In this document: positions 9,394 through 20,639 of the stretch, in pieces
How the letters are laid out: every line of letters starts with the position of its first letter
How positions within the stretch are numbered: position 1 is the first letter of the stretch
Assembly (NCBI GenBank): GCA_002368865.1
Contig: DFDT01000060.1
Span: 1 to 42,997 of the forward strand
Source: Lachnospiraceae bacterium UBA3821
GTDB taxonomy: Bacteria > Bacillota > Clostridia > Lachnospirales > Lachnospiraceae
Length of the DNA stretch: 42,997 nt
Direction of reading: 5' to 3'
Notes under the pieces: generated by a model
The model's input: the letters and a program-made list of their open reading frames with translations, nothing else
Databases searched by the model: none
What the model was told of the DNA's origin: nothing
Program-made: the position numbers and the translations under genes

Positions 9394-11520
9394 TTACGCT
9401 CCGTCCCCTTCGTCCAGATTCGCCCGGATCGCCTTCACGATCTCCCGATACTCCAGGATAAATGCCGCGTGCTGTTCCTCCACATACCCGTATCGGCCAT
9501 CCTTGATGGCATATTCCAGTTCCTTGGCATGCCCGGAAAGCGTGACCGCTCCGATGGTCAGCGCCGTTCCCTTGACGGCGTGCACCGCAACCTGATAGTC
9601 CGCCCAGTTCTTCTCCCGAAACAGCGTATCCAGCTGCGTGTATTTCGCGCCGTTGACAAACGCATGCAGCATCTTTCGGTAAAATGAGTGATTGCCCATA
9701 CAATATCGCAAGCCCAGCTCCGTGTCAACGGCCTCCATGGAAAGCGGCGCCTTCGCGGAATCCTCCTCCGTGGCAGGCTGCTCCTTAGGCGCAAGCGGCC
9801 GGATCAGTTCCTTAGGGAGATACTTTCGCAAAAGCTCATCCATATCCCGCGGTTCGATGGGCTTTGCCAGAAAATCCTGAAATCCCAGCGCCTTATACTC
9901 CGCCGCCGCACCGCTCAACGCATTGGCCGTAAGCGCAATGATCACCGCCTGCTGACCGCCTGACATTTTCCGCAGCCGGTTCATGGTCTCCACCCCGTCC
10001 ATGCCGGGCATCATATGATCCATAAACACAATATCGTATTTGCGTCTCGGGAAATTAACCATCGCTTCCATACCGCTTCCCGCTCGTACCACTTCAATCT
10101 CATACGGCGTGAGAATCCCCGCAGCCACCTCCAGATTCATTTCATTGTCATCCACCACGAGCACTCTGGCACCCTTTGCCGAGAAAGTCACCCGGTAAGC
10201 ATCCGCCATGGAATCCTGTATCTTCTCCTCCAGGTCTCCCATGGCCCGCCAGCTCTCCACACGGCATACGACATCAAAAGAAAACGTCGTTCCCTTGCCG
10301 TACACACTCTCCACCTGGATCGATCCGCCCATCTTTTCGATCAGACTTCTGCTGATCGCAAGTCCCAGACCGGTGCCTTCCACGGCACGGTTCTTCTTGG
10401 TGTCCACCTGGGTGAAGCTGGAGAAGATATTCTGCATATCCTCCGGTTTGATGCCGATTCCGGTGTCTATGATCTTCGTCTTGATCCGGCAGTGCTCGCT
10501 GTCTATTTTTTCATAGCGCATCTTTAGCTTGATATGCCCTACCTTGGTGAACTTCACCGCATTTCCCAGCAGATTGATGAGCACCTGCTTAAAGCGAACC
10601 TCGTCCCCGTAAAGAGCATTGGGAATTTCCTCCTCAATGTCCACCTTGAGTTCCACCGGCTTGTCCTGCAGCCGGATCTCCATCATCGTAACCACATCGT
10701 TCAGCACAGAAGCCATTAAAAAGGAATCCTCCACCAACTCCAGCTTTCCTGACTCGATCTTGGAAAAATCCAGAATATCATTGATGATGGAGAGCAAAGT
10801 CTTCGATGCGGATTTGATAAACGCCGCATAACGCCTGGCGTCCTCCTCCTTGCTGTCCCGCAGGATAAATTCCGCCATACCGTTTATGGCATTCATAGGC
10901 GTACGGATCTCGTGGCTCATGTTTGCCAGAAAATTACTCTTGGCCTTATCCGCCATCTCCGCCCGTTCCAGTGCATCCACAATCTTTGTCATGTCCACGA
11001 ACAGAATATTCACACCGACCACCCTGCCATCCTGATCCATGCATCGGATCGTGATCTGCCAGTCTGTTTTGCGCCCTTTTACCATGCTGCGGACAAGATA
11101 CGGTTCCACAGCCTCTCCCTGCAGCGCCGCGTGACAGTGCTCCATAAAGACCTCTAGATCCGACTCCTCCAGCACGCCGGTCAGCGCATCTTTTAACGGT
11201 ACTCCCCTGCGGAGCTTGTCCCTGTCATACGTGGTATTATACTCAAAAAACACATCCGACGTCATGGCGGTCTGCAGCTGATCGTCCGTCAGGATCAACA
11301 GATACGGCGATGTTCGAAGCAGCTGGTTGTTATAGAACACCTGCCGGATACTGTCCCGCTGGATATAGGCCTGCGTGTGCGCAGCCTGTTCATTGGCCAT
11401 GCGCAGGATCTCATTGTCTTTCCTGAGTCGCTTGACCTCTCTGTTTAATTTTTTCAGCTCCAAAAGCAATTGCTTTTCGTCTTCCGTCGTTTCTTTTTTT
11501 TGAAGCTCTGCTGTCTCCAT
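9394..11520 (-). CDS. Soluble hybrid sensor histidine kinase (PAS-HisKA-HATPase-REC-Hpt)
   Basis: A 708-residue cytoplasmic phosphorelay protein with no membrane segment. Order: N-terminal coiled coil (about 5-45), a PAS-like sensor (about 55-185), HisKA with phospho-accepting H203 in SHEIRTP, HATPase with the N box at 311-324, DTGIGI at 352-357 and GTGLGL at 382-387, a receiver with D501 and K553, and a C-terminal Hpt domain with H647 in HAVKG. It can therefore run His-Asp-His internally. It is last in the four-gene signalling operon, 50 bp after the FIST gene, and ends just before the spoIIE promoter. Its kinase core is a close relative of both cores of the 2012-residue protein. No DNA-binding output domain exists, so the Hpt must pass phosphate to another receiver. 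Confidence 0.9.
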   Translation of the reverse strand: METAELQKKETTEDEKQLLLELKKLNREVKRLRKDNEILRMANEQAAHTQAYIQRDSIRQVFYNNQLLRTSPYLLILTDDQLQTAMTSDVFFEYNTTYDRDKLRRGVPLKDALTGVLEESDLEVFMEHCHAALQGEAVEPYLVRSMVKGRKTDWQITIRCMDQDGRVVGVNILFVDMTKIVDALERAEMADKAKSNFLANMSHEIRTPMNAINGMAEFILRDSKEEDARRYAAFIKSASKTLLSIINDILDFSKIESGKLELVEDSFLMASVLNDVVTMMEIRLQDKPVELKVDIEEEIPNALYGDEVRFKQVLINLLGNAVKFTKVGHIKLKMRYEKIDSEHCRIKTKIIDTGIGIKPEDMQNIFSSFTQVDTKKNRAVEGTGLGLAISRSLIEKMGGSIQVESVYGKGTTFSFDVVCRVESWRAMGDLEEKIQDSMADAYRVTFSAKGARVLVVDDNEMNLEVAAGILTPYEIEVVRAGSGMEAMVNFPRRKYDIVFMDHMMPGMDGVETMNRLRKMSGGQQAVIIALTANALSGAAAEYKALGFQDFLAKPIEPRDMDELLRKYLPKELIRPLAPKEQPATEEDSAKAPLSMEAVDTELGLRYCMGNHSFYRKMLHAFVNGAKYTQLDTLFREKNWADYQVAVHAVKGTALTIGAVTLSGHAKELEYAIKDGRYGYVEEQHAAFILEYREIVKAIRANLDEGDGA

Positions 11521-11570
11521 AAAGCTCTATGCCTCCGTGTCATTCGGCTGTAGTCGTCGGTTCTTCCTTT

Positions 11571-12767
11571 TTAAAGCGCCAGGATCGTAAAGGTAAAATT
11601 ATGGAACATATTATAGTCTTTTCCCGACAAATTTCCTTTCACAGGGCAATACTCCCCATACGCGTACAATCCCATCAGGGAAATGCCCTCCGGCAGACGT
11701 CCTGCATAGGCTTCCACCTCCGCCGACGTATTGCTCGCTAACGCCAGGAATCTGGCACAGCAGGAATTACATAACAAGGTGTGATAAGGATACTCCGACT
11801 CCCGTATCTGTTGAAAAACAGTATCAAACGCCTGCTCCACGGATTTCTTTACATCTGCCCGGTTGATGATGCCGATATTTAAGATCGCCCCCTCCGGGAT
11901 CACCCCCAGAAAAGAACCGGCTCCCGTCTCCTGGTTGAGCACCGAGAGATTTCTGGCAACCTCCACAAATTCTCCGTCCCCCTGCTTCACCGTCACCACA
12001 AAGGGAGACAACAGATAATCGCCCAGCACATCCGCCTTATCTACCACCATATCTTCTTTTTTCAGCGCCTCCAAAAGCGTGCCGTTGCCCAGACGGTACA
12101 CCACATTGTTCCTGGACTGCGTCACCTCGTAGGAAAAACTGGCCATATTCTCTACGGAATTCACACGGACAAACTTCGGTCTGATCTCACCGGTCACCAA
12201 CGCCATCACCTGTCCGTTCTTCGTCACCTGCCCGTTACAGAAGACACGGAATCCGTCAAAGCTGAATCCGTCGGAAGCGGTCCCGCCGTAGATCGGTACG
12301 CCGCCTGCTGCCGCATTCAGGGCGCTGACCAGATTATCTCCCGCCACATCTTCCTCCTTCGTCAGCATACCGCCGTAACTGATCACCAGCTTTACTTCCG
12401 CATCCGTCTGCGCCAACAGAGCACGATAGGTATCCCCGATCTGCTCCTCATAATTATTGACATTTAACTCGTCCGTCATACCCACGGTAAAGGAACAATC
12501 CTCCGCAGACAGAAGCATCACCGAAATCCCTGTATTGCAGTAGCCTTCCTTTCCCAAGAGCATCGCCATGGCCGTACAGCCGATGATGGGAAAATGCCAC
12601 TTCGCGGACAACAGCCGGTACAGCTTGGGATACTCCGTCTCCTCCTCCGTAAAGAGGATCGCCAGCGAGTTTTTGCAAAACGCAAACGGTTCCGCCTGCG
12701 CAAACAGTTCCTCCGCCGCTTCCTCCAGATCGTCAATCTCCTCTGTGTAAATTACCGTGGAATTCAT
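11571..12767 (-). CDS. FIST-domain sensory protein
   Basis: A 398-residue protein with a FIST N-domain (about 25-210) and FIST C-domain (about 220-375). FIST domains are predicted small-ligand sensors, possibly of amino acids, usually encoded next to or fused with signalling proteins. Seen: the conserved glycine-rich stretch [10 protein letters not shown] at about residue 160, no signal peptide, no membrane helix, and a Cys pair (CNSCC) near residue 335. Its ATG overlaps the stop of the 2012-residue kinase as ATGA, with GAGGAGG 7 nt upstream inside that gene, so the two are translationally coupled. It probably supplies ligand input to one of the operon's kinases; this is inference from coupling. 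Confidence 0.85.
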   Translation of the reverse strand: MNSTVIYTEEIDDLEEAAEELFAQAEPFAFCKNSLAILFTEEETEYPKLYRLLSAKWHFPIIGCTAMAMLLGKEGYCNTGISVMLLSAEDCSFTVGMTDELNVNNYEEQIGDTYRALLAQTDAEVKLVISYGGMLTKEEDVAGDNLVSALNAAAGGVPIYGGTASDGFSFDGFRVFCNGQVTKNGQVMALVTGEIRPKFVRVNSVENMASFSYEVTQSRNNVVYRLGNGTLLEALKKEDMVVDKADVLGDYLLSPFVVTVKQGDGEFVEVARNLSVLNQETGAGSFLGVIPEGAILNIGIINRADVKKSVEQAFDTVFQQIRESEYPYHTLLCNSCCARFLALASNTSAEVEAYAGRLPEGISLMGLYAYGEYCPVKGNLSGKDYNMFHNFTFTILAL

Positions 12768-15700
12768 TTTCCGTCCTCCTCTATGATCGTATGGATTTCC
12801 TGCAAAACTTTATCATACTCCCGTAACAGTGCCTCGTGGTGCGTGCGGAGAAACTCCATGTCACCCGCCTTACCGGCCTGCTCCGACAAAAGCGCCTGCT
12901 CCGCAAATTCCACCGCACCGATCATCCGGGAATTTCCCTTGACGGAGTGCACTGTCACCACATATTGTTTCACGTCCTCCGCAGCCAAAGCTTTCTCCAG
13001 CTCCGCCTTTTTCGCCTGACCCTGCTCATAGTACATCTTCAGCAGTTTCTGATAAAAATCTTTCTTGCCCGAAGCATACTGCATACCGATCTCCGTATGG
13101 ATCCGCTGCCCGCCGTCCTCTATCTGCCTCTTTTCCGGCGCCGCTTCCGCCGGGGATGCCCCTCCTTGGGACGTCCCGTCCGAACTCTGTGACATAGACG
13201 TATATTTAATATATCGCTTTAACAGCCGGATCAGATCCTTGTACTCCACCGGTTTGCTCAGATAATCCGTGAACCCGGCCTCCAGGTACATCTCTCTGGA
13301 CCCCTCTATGGCGTTGGCGGTCAGTGCGATCACCGGCGCATTCTGGGAAAGATTCTCAATGCCCATCTGCTTCATGCATTTTAGGGTCTCAATTCCGTCC
13401 ATACCCGGCATAAAATGATCCAGGAAAATAATGTCAAAACTCTCTTTTTTCACTAACGCCAGACATTGCTCTCCGCTGGCCGCCTTCGTGATCTGCAGCT
13501 TTGTATCCCTGAGGCGCTCTTCAAAGACGATCAGGTTCATCTCCGTATCATCCACCACCAGAACTTTTACATCCGGTGCCAGAATACCGGTGAGAATATC
13601 CTCCTCATCCGCCTGCGCCGCATAAGATCTGTAATCGCCCACCGGTTCCTCGGAAACCACCCGCTGGGGCACATATACGGTAAAACAACTTCCCTCGCCG
13701 TAAACACTGGAAAATTCCAGCTCGCCGCCCATCTGCTCCACCAGCCGTTTGGTGATGGTAAGTCCCAGGCCCGTTCCCTGCACACTGCGGTTCCGATGCG
13801 TATCCAATCGCTCAAACCCTTCGAATATCTTGTCCCGGTCTTCCTCCTTGATACCGATACCCGAGTCCTTTACCTGTATCTTCAGACTCAGGATATCTCC
13901 CTCTCTGGCTTCCTTCGTGATCGCCAGCTCCACGCTGCCTTCTCTGGTATATTTCACCGCATTGGACAGCAGATTTATCCAGATCTGTTTCAGGCGCTTG
14001 TCATCACCCCACAGCTTGTCGGGAAGGCTTTCCTCCAGTTTCACCTCAAACGAGAGCCCCTTATTCTTTGCGTTGACCTCTATCATCCCCACCACATCGT
14101 TGACCAGTGTTCCGAGAGAATAAGCATCCTCCTCCATCTCCAGCCGTCCCGCTTCGATCTTGGAAAAGTCCAGAATATCATTGATCAGGGCAAGCAGCGT
14201 ATGGCTGGCACGGTCAATATGGGCCGCATATTCTTTGGTCTTCTCCTCCCTGGTCTCCTTGAGGATTAATTCATCCATACCGATCACCGCGTTGATCGGC
14301 GTGCGGATCTCATGGGACATATTCGCCAGAAAATCACTCTTGGCGCGGTTGGCCTGTTCCGCCTCCTCCTTCGCCGCGCGGATCTCCTCATACTGCCTGT
14401 TGATCAGCGCCAGGCTGCCCAGCTTTGCGATCATCCACGCCAGAAAAGCCACAAAGATACCGCAGACCGCAAGCAGATACACCTTAAAATACTGCCGCTC
14501 GAAGATCTGAGCCTCCTTCACCAGCGCGAAAGTCTCCTCCCGGAGCACTTCATCCGACGTCTCCCCCAGGATCTGCACATGCAGCGTATAATGTCCATAG
14601 GAAAGATTGGTGTAGACCACCGACGTCAGCTCATTCTGATGCACGGTTATTCCGGGATCATCCATTCCGTCCAGATATACATGGATCAGGGGATTGGACA
14701 GTGTGTAGTTTAACACCGCCGCCTGGATCTGCACGCGTCTCGTCGTTGCCGGAATATGGTAGACCTGATCCTCTTCTGATATGACATTGCTGTCACAAAT
14801 TACGGAACTAATCTTAATATTGTAATCCTGTGTATAAGTATTGTAGTTCTCCGTGGACACCATGCGCACGCCGTCATTACAGCACAGGAAGAGCATATCT
14901 TCCGTCACCGTATTCCATGCGTTGGCCGTAAGGGATGTACTGAAGCCTCTGGTACGGTTTAAGAGCGTATACCTGTATTCTCCGTTTTCGATCAGATCAT
15001 CCACCTTCACCACATAAATGCCGGCACTGGAACTGATCCAGGCTTCATTCTGATCTGTGACATATATGTCATAATTGTTGCTGTACGGGAACCGGTCCAA
15101 GATCCGGATCCGGCTGCCGTCGTCGTAATAAATCGCATTGCTGGTCACATAGAAGTATCCGTCCTTGCAGGGCACGATCCGAAGTACCACCAGCGTCTGC
15201 AGCCCCTCCTCTATGCCGATATGTCCTACCACTTTTCTGTCCCGGATCACATAAATACCGTCCCCGTCAGAGCCGGCCAGTATTGTGCCGTCAGCCTTCT
15301 CCACCAGTGTCAGGATCTGCGCCGTCATTAGCCCTTCGCTCTCCCCGATGGTATCGATCAGCCTGCCGTTTTGAAAATAATTCAGTCCTACATTGCTGGC
15401 CGCAAGGATCGTCTTGTCGGAAAGCTCAAGGGTCATGCGGAATCTGCCGCCCAATGTCCCCGCCGTAGTCTCATTGTAACAGGTCACATTTCCCTGCGGA
15501 TCGATCTGCACCAGACCGTCCTTTCCGTAGGTGCTCACCCACACATTGCCGGCGCTGTCCCGGGAGATATTGCGGACACGTACACCTGCAAATCTCTCCA
15601 GAAAATCATAGCTGCGCTTCTGATCCGTACGCACATCCACCACCGCAAGCCCATCATCCATACCGATGTACAAATCGTCTCCCGCAAGCAGCAGTGCATT

Positions 15701-18700
15701 CACCACATTGCCGGACAGACCCGCTTTTTTAAACAGATCAATAAACGGATTGGGCGAAAACTTGATCACACCCTGTTTATTGGATACAAACCAGATGTTT
15801 CCCTGATAATCCACCAGTACATCCGACACCGAATTTTCAAACCCGCTCGCGGTCATGTCCGTAAACCGGCCTCTGCTGTCCACAAACCCCATGCCGTTTT
15901 CCTGACAGATGAAATATCCATTCTCCGCCTCATAATAGCGGATCATATTACAATAAGCATAATTTTCCGTATCCACCTTTCTGCCATGCCGGATAGCCGT
16001 TCCGTCAAAGCGGATAAACTCCATCAGATTGGTGGAAGTGCCCGCCAGAAAGTTGCCGTCTCCCCCCCCGGCAATGGAAGCATAGTACACGCCGGAACCA
16101 TCCGCAAACCGCTCCTTACACAGCATGTGATCCTTTTGAACAAAGAAAAGCACGCCGCTGTTGGTCACGCCGCCCACCGCTCCGTTTCCCGCGTTCACCA
16201 GGGTACGGATAAAACTGATGTCGGTCCACTGATCGCAGGTGGTAATGTTCCCCTGCGGATCAATGATCGAAAGATAACCCGCCGTGCCCACATAAATATT
16301 GCCGTCATCATCCTCGCAGAGCGCGCGGATGGAATTTCCCGCCAGACCGTCCTCCATGGTATAGAAACGGATATTGCCATCCGCCGGATCATAGCATCCC
16401 ACACCGCTGTCATTGGTGCCAATCCACAATTTTCCCCTGCTGTCCACATAGAACGCCATGACGTTGCGGATCCGTTCATCCAGCTCCATCGCCTCAAAAT
16501 GAGAACCGTCATAGCGATAAATTCCGGAATAGGTACCCACCCAGATATATCCCTCCGGCGTCTGGGCAATGGCATTGATCTCAATGGCCGCCAATCCGTC
16601 GTCCGTGTCATACAGGATCGTTTCATACTCCGACATATAATCTGCCGCCTGTACGGTCATGCCGCCATGCATCCCAATGCTCAAGATCGATCCCACAGTC
16701 AGCAGGACGCCTGCTGCCGCCGATGCGGAAACCTTGCTCCCCGGTCCTTTTTTAGGTTGCTTCGTCCGATACATCCTGCCCGCCCGGATGAAAAGCATGG
16801 CAATGAAAAGACTCAACGCCTTATCCGGCATATCCACAAAGGCCTCCCCAAAAAAACTGCAGACAATCCTAATGCTGATGCCCTGGGACAGCATATCCAC
16901 CAGACCGTCCCCCCAGATATTTCCGGTGTATCCCTGATAGAAGATCAGATTTAACGGCGTGGACAAAACCACCGCCACCAACCCGGAAAAGACCGCCGTG
17001 GCAATCGCCTGAAACGCATCGGTCTTTCGTTCCCTGGGAAAAAAGTATCCCACCGAGAGACCGATCCCCACATTCACCAGTAGATACCAGAAAGACACCG
17101 GGTTTGCAAACCCTATGATCACATTTATCATACCGCCTGTGATCGCTCCGGCAATGGGACCCAAAAGGATCGCCGTGAGGAAAGTCCCCACCGCATCCAG
17201 CCAGAACGGCAGCGACAATTTTGCAGCCAAAAATCTGCCGCCGTAATTGATCAGCACGCCCAGCACGATCAGTGCGATATTACTCTTTGTAACAGGAAAC
17301 GTCCATCTGCTCTTTTTCCCTCTGATCTCGCCGGTTTCCTCCTGCTTCCCCTTTTCCTCTGTCAGAGGCTCCTTCTCGTCTGTCACAGTCCCAACTGAAG
17401 GAACGGTCTCCGGCTCCGCAGGCGCCTTCGTTTCATCCGTCTGCTGTTTGGGCAAATACACCGTAAAACAGCTTCCTTTCCCGTAAGTACTGTCCATAGT
17501 GATCGTACCGTTCATCCGGTCCACCAGGCGCTTTGTCAACGCCAGTCCCAACCCGGCACCCTGGATCGTACGATTCTTCTCCAGATCCAGCCGCTCAAAA
17601 TCTTTGAACATCTTGTGCTTATCTTCTTCCCGGATCCCGATACCCGTATCACTCACCGCAAATTTCACAAAAGAACCGCCGTCTTCCCGCTCCTCCTGCT
17701 GCACCTCCAGCTTCACGCTGCCCTGTGATGTAAACTTGATCCCGTTGGAAACCAGATTCACCAGGATCTGCCGGGTACGGTCCACATCTCCGTAGAGCTG
17801 ATCCGGCAATGCTTCGTCCACCGAAACCGTAAACTCCAGCCCCTTCTCCTGTGCCAATCCGTCAAACATATGCCGGAGGTCGCTTATGACCTCGGACAGG
17901 GAATAAAAGGTTTCCTCCAGCTGCAGTTCATTCTCCTGTGTCTGTGAAAAATCCAAAATTGTATTGACCAGCGAGAGCAGCATATGTCCGGCACGATCAA
18001 TATGCATGGCGTGCTCCTTTGTGCGCTCCTCCCCGGTCTCCTTCAGGATCAGCTCATCCATACCGATGATAGCATTTAAGGGCGTGCGCAGCTCATGAGA
18101 CATATTGGTCAGGAACTCACTCTTGACCTGATTGGCCTTCTCCGCCGCCATTCTGGCTTTTTCCGCCTCATTCCAGGCTTTCTGCAATTCGTCCGAACGT
18201 CTGGCTTTTTCCTCCGCGACCTGCGCCTCTTTTCTCGCGTCGTCCAGGCGCTCCAGCATCTGATGGGAAATACCTGCCACCACCGTACAGATCGTTGTCA
18301 TCGTCACCGCTTCGATCAAAAAACCCATGGATCTGGAGATCCACCAGATCATGGGCGTATCAAACTCCCCGTGATTCGCGCCGTTTGCGCGGAAAAACAG
18401 AGAGAGCACGATCATCAGATAACTGATGACTGAAATTTTCAGCGTAAATTTTTTGTCATAAAAAAGCAGACTTGTGACCATGGCAAGGGCATAAGTCATA
18501 TAAATACCGATATTTTCATTGGTGGCAAGCATGGCAATCACCGTGCCCAGCCCGATCACACACACATACCGTCTGATCCCAGGAGAAACTCCCACCCACT
18601 CCGCCACAGTGGGCAGCCACAGGATCACAAAACTGGCAACGGCCATCTGACACAATGTCTGATACGGAATCTGAAAAAAACCGGTTGCATTTCCGAGATA

Positions 18701-18802
18701 AATAAACGGAAAGGCCAGCCAAAGCCATCGCATGACCACGGTAATACTTTTCAAAACTCTCAGATCATTCTCATAAAAAATGTCCTTCTCCTCAGTTTCC
18801 AT
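12764..18802 (-). CDS. Giant double-kinase membrane sensor (HK - membrane block - beta-propeller - HK-REC-Hpt)
   Basis: A 2012-residue single reading frame. Order: N-terminal membrane block of about six helices (20-180), coiled coil (185-228), first HisKA (H236) and HATPase (N box about 345-357, DTGIGI 385-390, GAGLGL 415-420), charged linker (455-500), second membrane block of about six helices (507-685) resembling ECF-transporter S components, a signal-like helix ending in an AxA-type site near 720, a Reg_prop-type beta-propeller with repeated GNIW/GYIWVGT strands (725-1320), a Y_Y_Y-like domain (about 1325-1425), a helix (1440-1462), second HisKA (H1497) and HATPase (DSGIGI 1646-1651), receiver (D1795, K1850) and Hpt (H1952). 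The first and second kinase cores agree at 45 of 60 positions around the His box, counted by eye. All catalytic motifs of both are intact. Ligand unknown; propeller predicted external. Confidence 0.88.
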   Translation of the reverse strand: METEEKDIFYENDLRVLKSITVVMRWLWLAFPFIYLGNATGFFQIPYQTLCQMAVASFVILWLPTVAEWVGVSPGIRRYVCVIGLGTVIAMLATNENIGIYMTYALAMVTSLLFYDKKFTLKISVISYLMIVLSLFFRANGANHGEFDTPMIWWISRSMGFLIEAVTMTTICTVVAGISHQMLERLDDARKEAQVAEEKARRSDELQKAWNEAEKARMAAEKANQVKSEFLTNMSHELRTPLNAIIGMDELILKETGEERTKEHAMHIDRAGHMLLSLVNTILDFSQTQENELQLEETFYSLSEVISDLRHMFDGLAQEKGLEFTVSVDEALPDQLYGDVDRTRQILVNLVSNGIKFTSQGSVKLEVQQEEREDGGSFVKFAVSDTGIGIREEDKHKMFKDFERLDLEKNRTIQGAGLGLALTKRLVDRMNGTITMDSTYGKGSCFTVYLPKQQTDETKAPAEPETVPSVGTVTDEKEPLTEEKGKQEETGEIRGKKSRWTFPVTKSNIALIVLGVLINYGGRFLAAKLSLPFWLDAVGTFLTAILLGPIAGAITGGMINVIIGFANPVSFWYLLVNVGIGLSVGYFFPRERKTDAFQAIATAVFSGLVAVVLSTPLNLIFYQGYTGNIWGDGLVDMLSQGISIRIVCSFFGEAFVDMPDKALSLFIAMLFIRAGRMYRTKQPKKGPGSKVSASAAAGVLLTVGSILSIGMHGGMTVQAADYMSEYETILYDTDDGLAAIEINAIAQTPEGYIWVGTYSGIYRYDGSHFEAMELDERIRNVMAFYVDSRGKLWIGTNDSGVGCYDPADGNIRFYTMEDGLAGNSIRALCEDDDGNIYVGTAGYLSIIDPQGNITTCDQWTDISFIRTLVNAGNGAVGGVTNSGVLFFVQKDHMLCKERFADGSGVYYASIAGGGDGNFLAGTSTNLMEFIRFDGTAIRHGRKVDTENYAYCNMIRYYEAENGYFICQENGMGFVDSRGRFTDMTASGFENSVSDVLVDYQGNIWFVSNKQGVIKFSPNPFIDLFKKAGLSGNVVNALLLAGDDLYIGMDDGLAVVDVRTDQKRSYDFLERFAGVRVRNISRDSAGNVWVSTYGKDGLVQIDPQGNVTCYNETTAGTLGGRFRMTLELSDKTILAASNVGLNYFQNGRLIDTIGESEGLMTAQILTLVEKADGTILAGSDGDGIYVIRDRKVVGHIGIEEGLQTLVVLRIVPCKDGYFYVTSNAIYYDDGSRIRILDRFPYSNNYDIYVTDQNEAWISSSAGIYVVKVDDLIENGEYRYTLLNRTRGFSTSLTANAWNTVTEDMLFLCCNDGVRMVSTENYNTYTQDYNIKISSVICDSNVISEEDQVYHIPATTRRVQIQAAVLNYTLSNPLIHVYLDGMDDPGITVHQNELTSVVYTNLSYGHYTLHVQILGETSDEVLREETFALVKEAQIFERQYFKVYLLAVCGIFVAFLAWMIAKLGSLALINRQYEEIRAAKEEAEQANRAKSDFLANMSHEIRTPINAVIGMDELILKETREEKTKEYAAHIDRASHTLLALINDILDFSKIEAGRLEMEEDAYSLGTLVNDVVGMIEVNAKNKGLSFEVKLEESLPDKLWGDDKRLKQIWINLLSNAVKYTREGSVELAITKEAREGDILSLKIQVKDSGIGIKEEDRDKIFEGFERLDTHRNRSVQGTGLGLTITKRLVEQMGGELEFSSVYGEGSCFTVYVPQRVVSEEPVGDYRSYAAQADEEDILTGILAPDVKVLVVDDTEMNLIVFEERLRDTKLQITKAASGEQCLALVKKESFDIIFLDHFMPGMDGIETLKCMKQMGIENLSQNAPVIALTANAIEGSREMYLEAGFTDYLSKPVEYKDLIRLLKRYIKYTSMSQSSDGTSQGGASPAEAAPEKRQIEDGGQRIHTEIGMQYASGKKDFYQKLLKMYYEQGQAKKAELEKALAAEDVKQYVVTVHSVKGNSRMIGAVEFAEQALLSEQAGKAGDMEFLRTHHEALLREYDKVLQEIHTIIEEDGK

Positions 18803-20192
18803 CCTTACTTCCCCTCATCCGGTAGTCTTTATCTTCATCGATCATCTGTAACATGACCTCAGCGACCCTAGGGTCAAACTGGGTTCCCTTGCCCCGCTCG
18901 ATCTCCTCCCGCACAATATGCTGCGGCAGCGCTTTTCGATAACTCCTGTCCGAGGACATGGCATCATAACAGTCCGCCACACAGATGATCCTTGCAATCT
19001 CTGGAATATCCTCCCCTGCGATCCCGTCGGGATATCCCTTACCGTCGTAACGCTCATGATGCCAGCGGGCGCCAATGGAGAGAGACGGCATCTCCGAAAT
19101 CGTACTCAGAATATTGTGGCCCATGATGGTATGATTCCTGATCGCATTATATTCTTCCTCTGTAAGCTTTCCCGGCTTATTAATGATCTCATTGGGAATG
19201 CCGATCTTTCCCACGTCATGCAGAAGCGCGATATTATAGATCTCATTCGTCTCCGCCTCCGGTTTTCCCAGCCGTCTGGCCAGTTCCTTCGAATACTCCG
19301 CCACACGCTTGGAATGTCCGTTGGTGTAGGAATCCTTGGCGTCGATGGCTCCCGCCAGTGCGTATATGACCTGGTTGGAAAGCTTGCGTATCTTCTGATT
19401 GCTCTCCAGAAGCGCCTCCGTCTTGCGCTCCACCTCATCCTGCAGGGAATCCTGTAAATGCTTTAACTCCAGCAATCTGCGGATCCTTTCCAGCGCAACC
19501 TCCATCACAAAAGGTTTTGCAATGAAATCAATGGCGCCGGCCTTAAAGATCTTTGCTTCCGTGTCCACATCATCATCTGCCGTCAGAAATACCACCGGCA
19601 GATTCTCGCATCCATCCATCTCATGGATCTCTTTCAGTACCTCCAACCCATCCATGCCCGGCATATGCAGATCCAACAATACCAGATCCGGCTTCTCTTT
19701 TTGAATGGATTGCAGTGCTTCCGGTCCTGAGGACGCAGTGCGCACATGATAACGGATGCCGAAAAGTTCTTCGGTTGCCATCAGGTTCATAGGCTCGTCG
19801 TCCACTGCCAGGATCAGTTCCTTCTCTCTGGCCTGCAGCGCCTGACGCACGGCACCGATCAGATCCTCCGGCAGGGCAGGCTTGCGGATAAAATCGAGGG
19901 CTCCCAATCGGATCGCATCCGACATATCCGCCCTATGGGACGATGCCGTGAGAAACACGGTTTTGATCTCCCTGATCTTGGGAATGTCCCGGATCTGCTC
20001 CAACACCCGAATCCCGCTCATATCCTGCATTTCGATATCCAAAAGCAGCAGATCATACGGCTCCCGCATTAGCATTGCGATACAATCCTCGCCGCTGGAC
20101 GCCGTTGAAACATCATATTTCATCTCGGACAGCACCATATCTGTCACCATGAGATTCATTTCGTCATCATCAACAATCAGTATTTTCGCCAT
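18792..20192 (-). CDS. Double-receiver HD-GYP response regulator (putative c-di-GMP phosphodiesterase)
   Basis: A 466-residue response regulator with two receiver domains in tandem (phospho-acceptors D52 and D174, lysines K104 and K226), a short coiled linker (about 245-272) and an HD-GYP domain. The HD-GYP ligands are complete: H293, HD at 325-326, H354, HH at 378-379 and D407, with GYP at 386-388. The family hydrolyses cyclic di-GMP. I chose the ATG at 20192, where [11 protein letters not shown] begins the receiver fold and GGGAGG lies about 11 nt upstream; a GTG at 20261 adds 23 atypical residues. Its stop overlaps the start of the giant kinase by 11 bp, making it the first gene of the signalling operon and its likely output. 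Confidence 0.92.
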   Translation of the reverse strand: MAKILIVDDDEMNLMVTDMVLSEMKYDVSTASSGEDCIAMLMREPYDLLLLDIEMQDMSGIRVLEQIRDIPKIREIKTVFLTASSHRADMSDAIRLGALDFIRKPALPEDLIGAVRQALQAREKELILAVDDEPMNLMATEELFGIRYHVRTASSGPEALQSIQKEKPDLVLLDLHMPGMDGLEVLKEIHEMDGCENLPVVFLTADDDVDTEAKIFKAGAIDFIAKPFVMEVALERIRRLLELKHLQDSLQDEVERKTEALLESNQKIRKLSNQVIYALAGAIDAKDSYTNGHSKRVAEYSKELARRLGKPEAETNEIYNIALLHDVGKIGIPNEIINKPGKLTEEEYNAIRNHTIMGHNILSTISEMPSLSIGARWHHERYDGKGYPDGIAGEDIPEIARIICVADCYDAMSSDRSYRKALPQHIVREEIERGKGTQFDPRVAEVMLQMIDEDKDYRMRGSKDGN

Positions 20193-20243
20193 TTTTTCTG
20201 CTGCCTCCCTGCCGCATCCTAATATATCCCGAACCCTGTATAG

Positions 20244-20296
20244 CAAAAAAGGGACTGTCACTCTGGCTTTTTTATCAGCCGGGGCGGCACTCCCTT
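20244..20296 (-). terminator. Terminator after divIC
   Basis: On the minus strand AAGGGA (20296-20291) pairs with TCCCTT (ending near 20249), enclosing a second small stem GGCT/AGCC, and is followed by a run of T. It separates the yabP-yabQ-divIC transcript from the signalling operon that begins at 20192. The stem has one internal mismatch. Confidence 0.55.
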
Positions 20297-20309
20297 CTAT
20301 CTCTCTGCC

Positions 20310-20627
20310 TTACTTTTCCTGTTGAAACACGAGCTCTCCTTCATACACCAGCCCGAGCTTCTCTTTCGCTACTTCCTCATAATACTGTTTCGTCTGGGAA
20401 CGCTTGCGAAATTCTTCGATCTCTTCCGATCTCTTCTGCTCCGCCGAAATCTGCTCCTGCAGCTGCTCGATCTGTACATCCTTTTCCGCAATCCTTCGAT
20501 TGATCTCCACACTGCGCATGCCCACAGCGATCGTGATCAGGCATACAACCATGACCACCAGGATCATACTGAAGCGGTTCTGCGTTCTCTTCCGATATGC
20601 AACTTTTTTCTTCGAAACTTTTTCCAT
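20310..20627 (-). CDS. divIC: Septum formation initiator, FtsB/DivIC family
   Basis: A 105-residue bitopic membrane protein of the divisome: short basic N-terminus, one membrane helix at about 19-37, then a coiled coil (about 40-75) and the family's C-terminal tail with KLGLV near residue 90. DivIC works with FtsL and DivIB in septal peptidoglycan synthesis and, in Bacillus, also in the sporulation septum. It follows yabQ by 12 bp, the conserved yabP-yabQ-divIC order, which supports the name over other FtsB-like proteins. Length is typical. Confidence 0.9.
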   Translation of the reverse strand: MEKVSKKKVAYRKRTQNRFSMILVVMVVCLITIAVGMRSVEINRRIAEKDVQIEQLQEQISAEQKRSEEIEEFRKRSQTKQYYEEVAKEKLGLVYEGELVFQQEK

Positions 20628-20639
20628 ATCAACGTACCC

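Noticed and set aside
15371..16954. Rightward 527-codon ORF inside the giant kinase
   Set aside because: Antisense shadow of the propeller repeats; no motif, no start signal.
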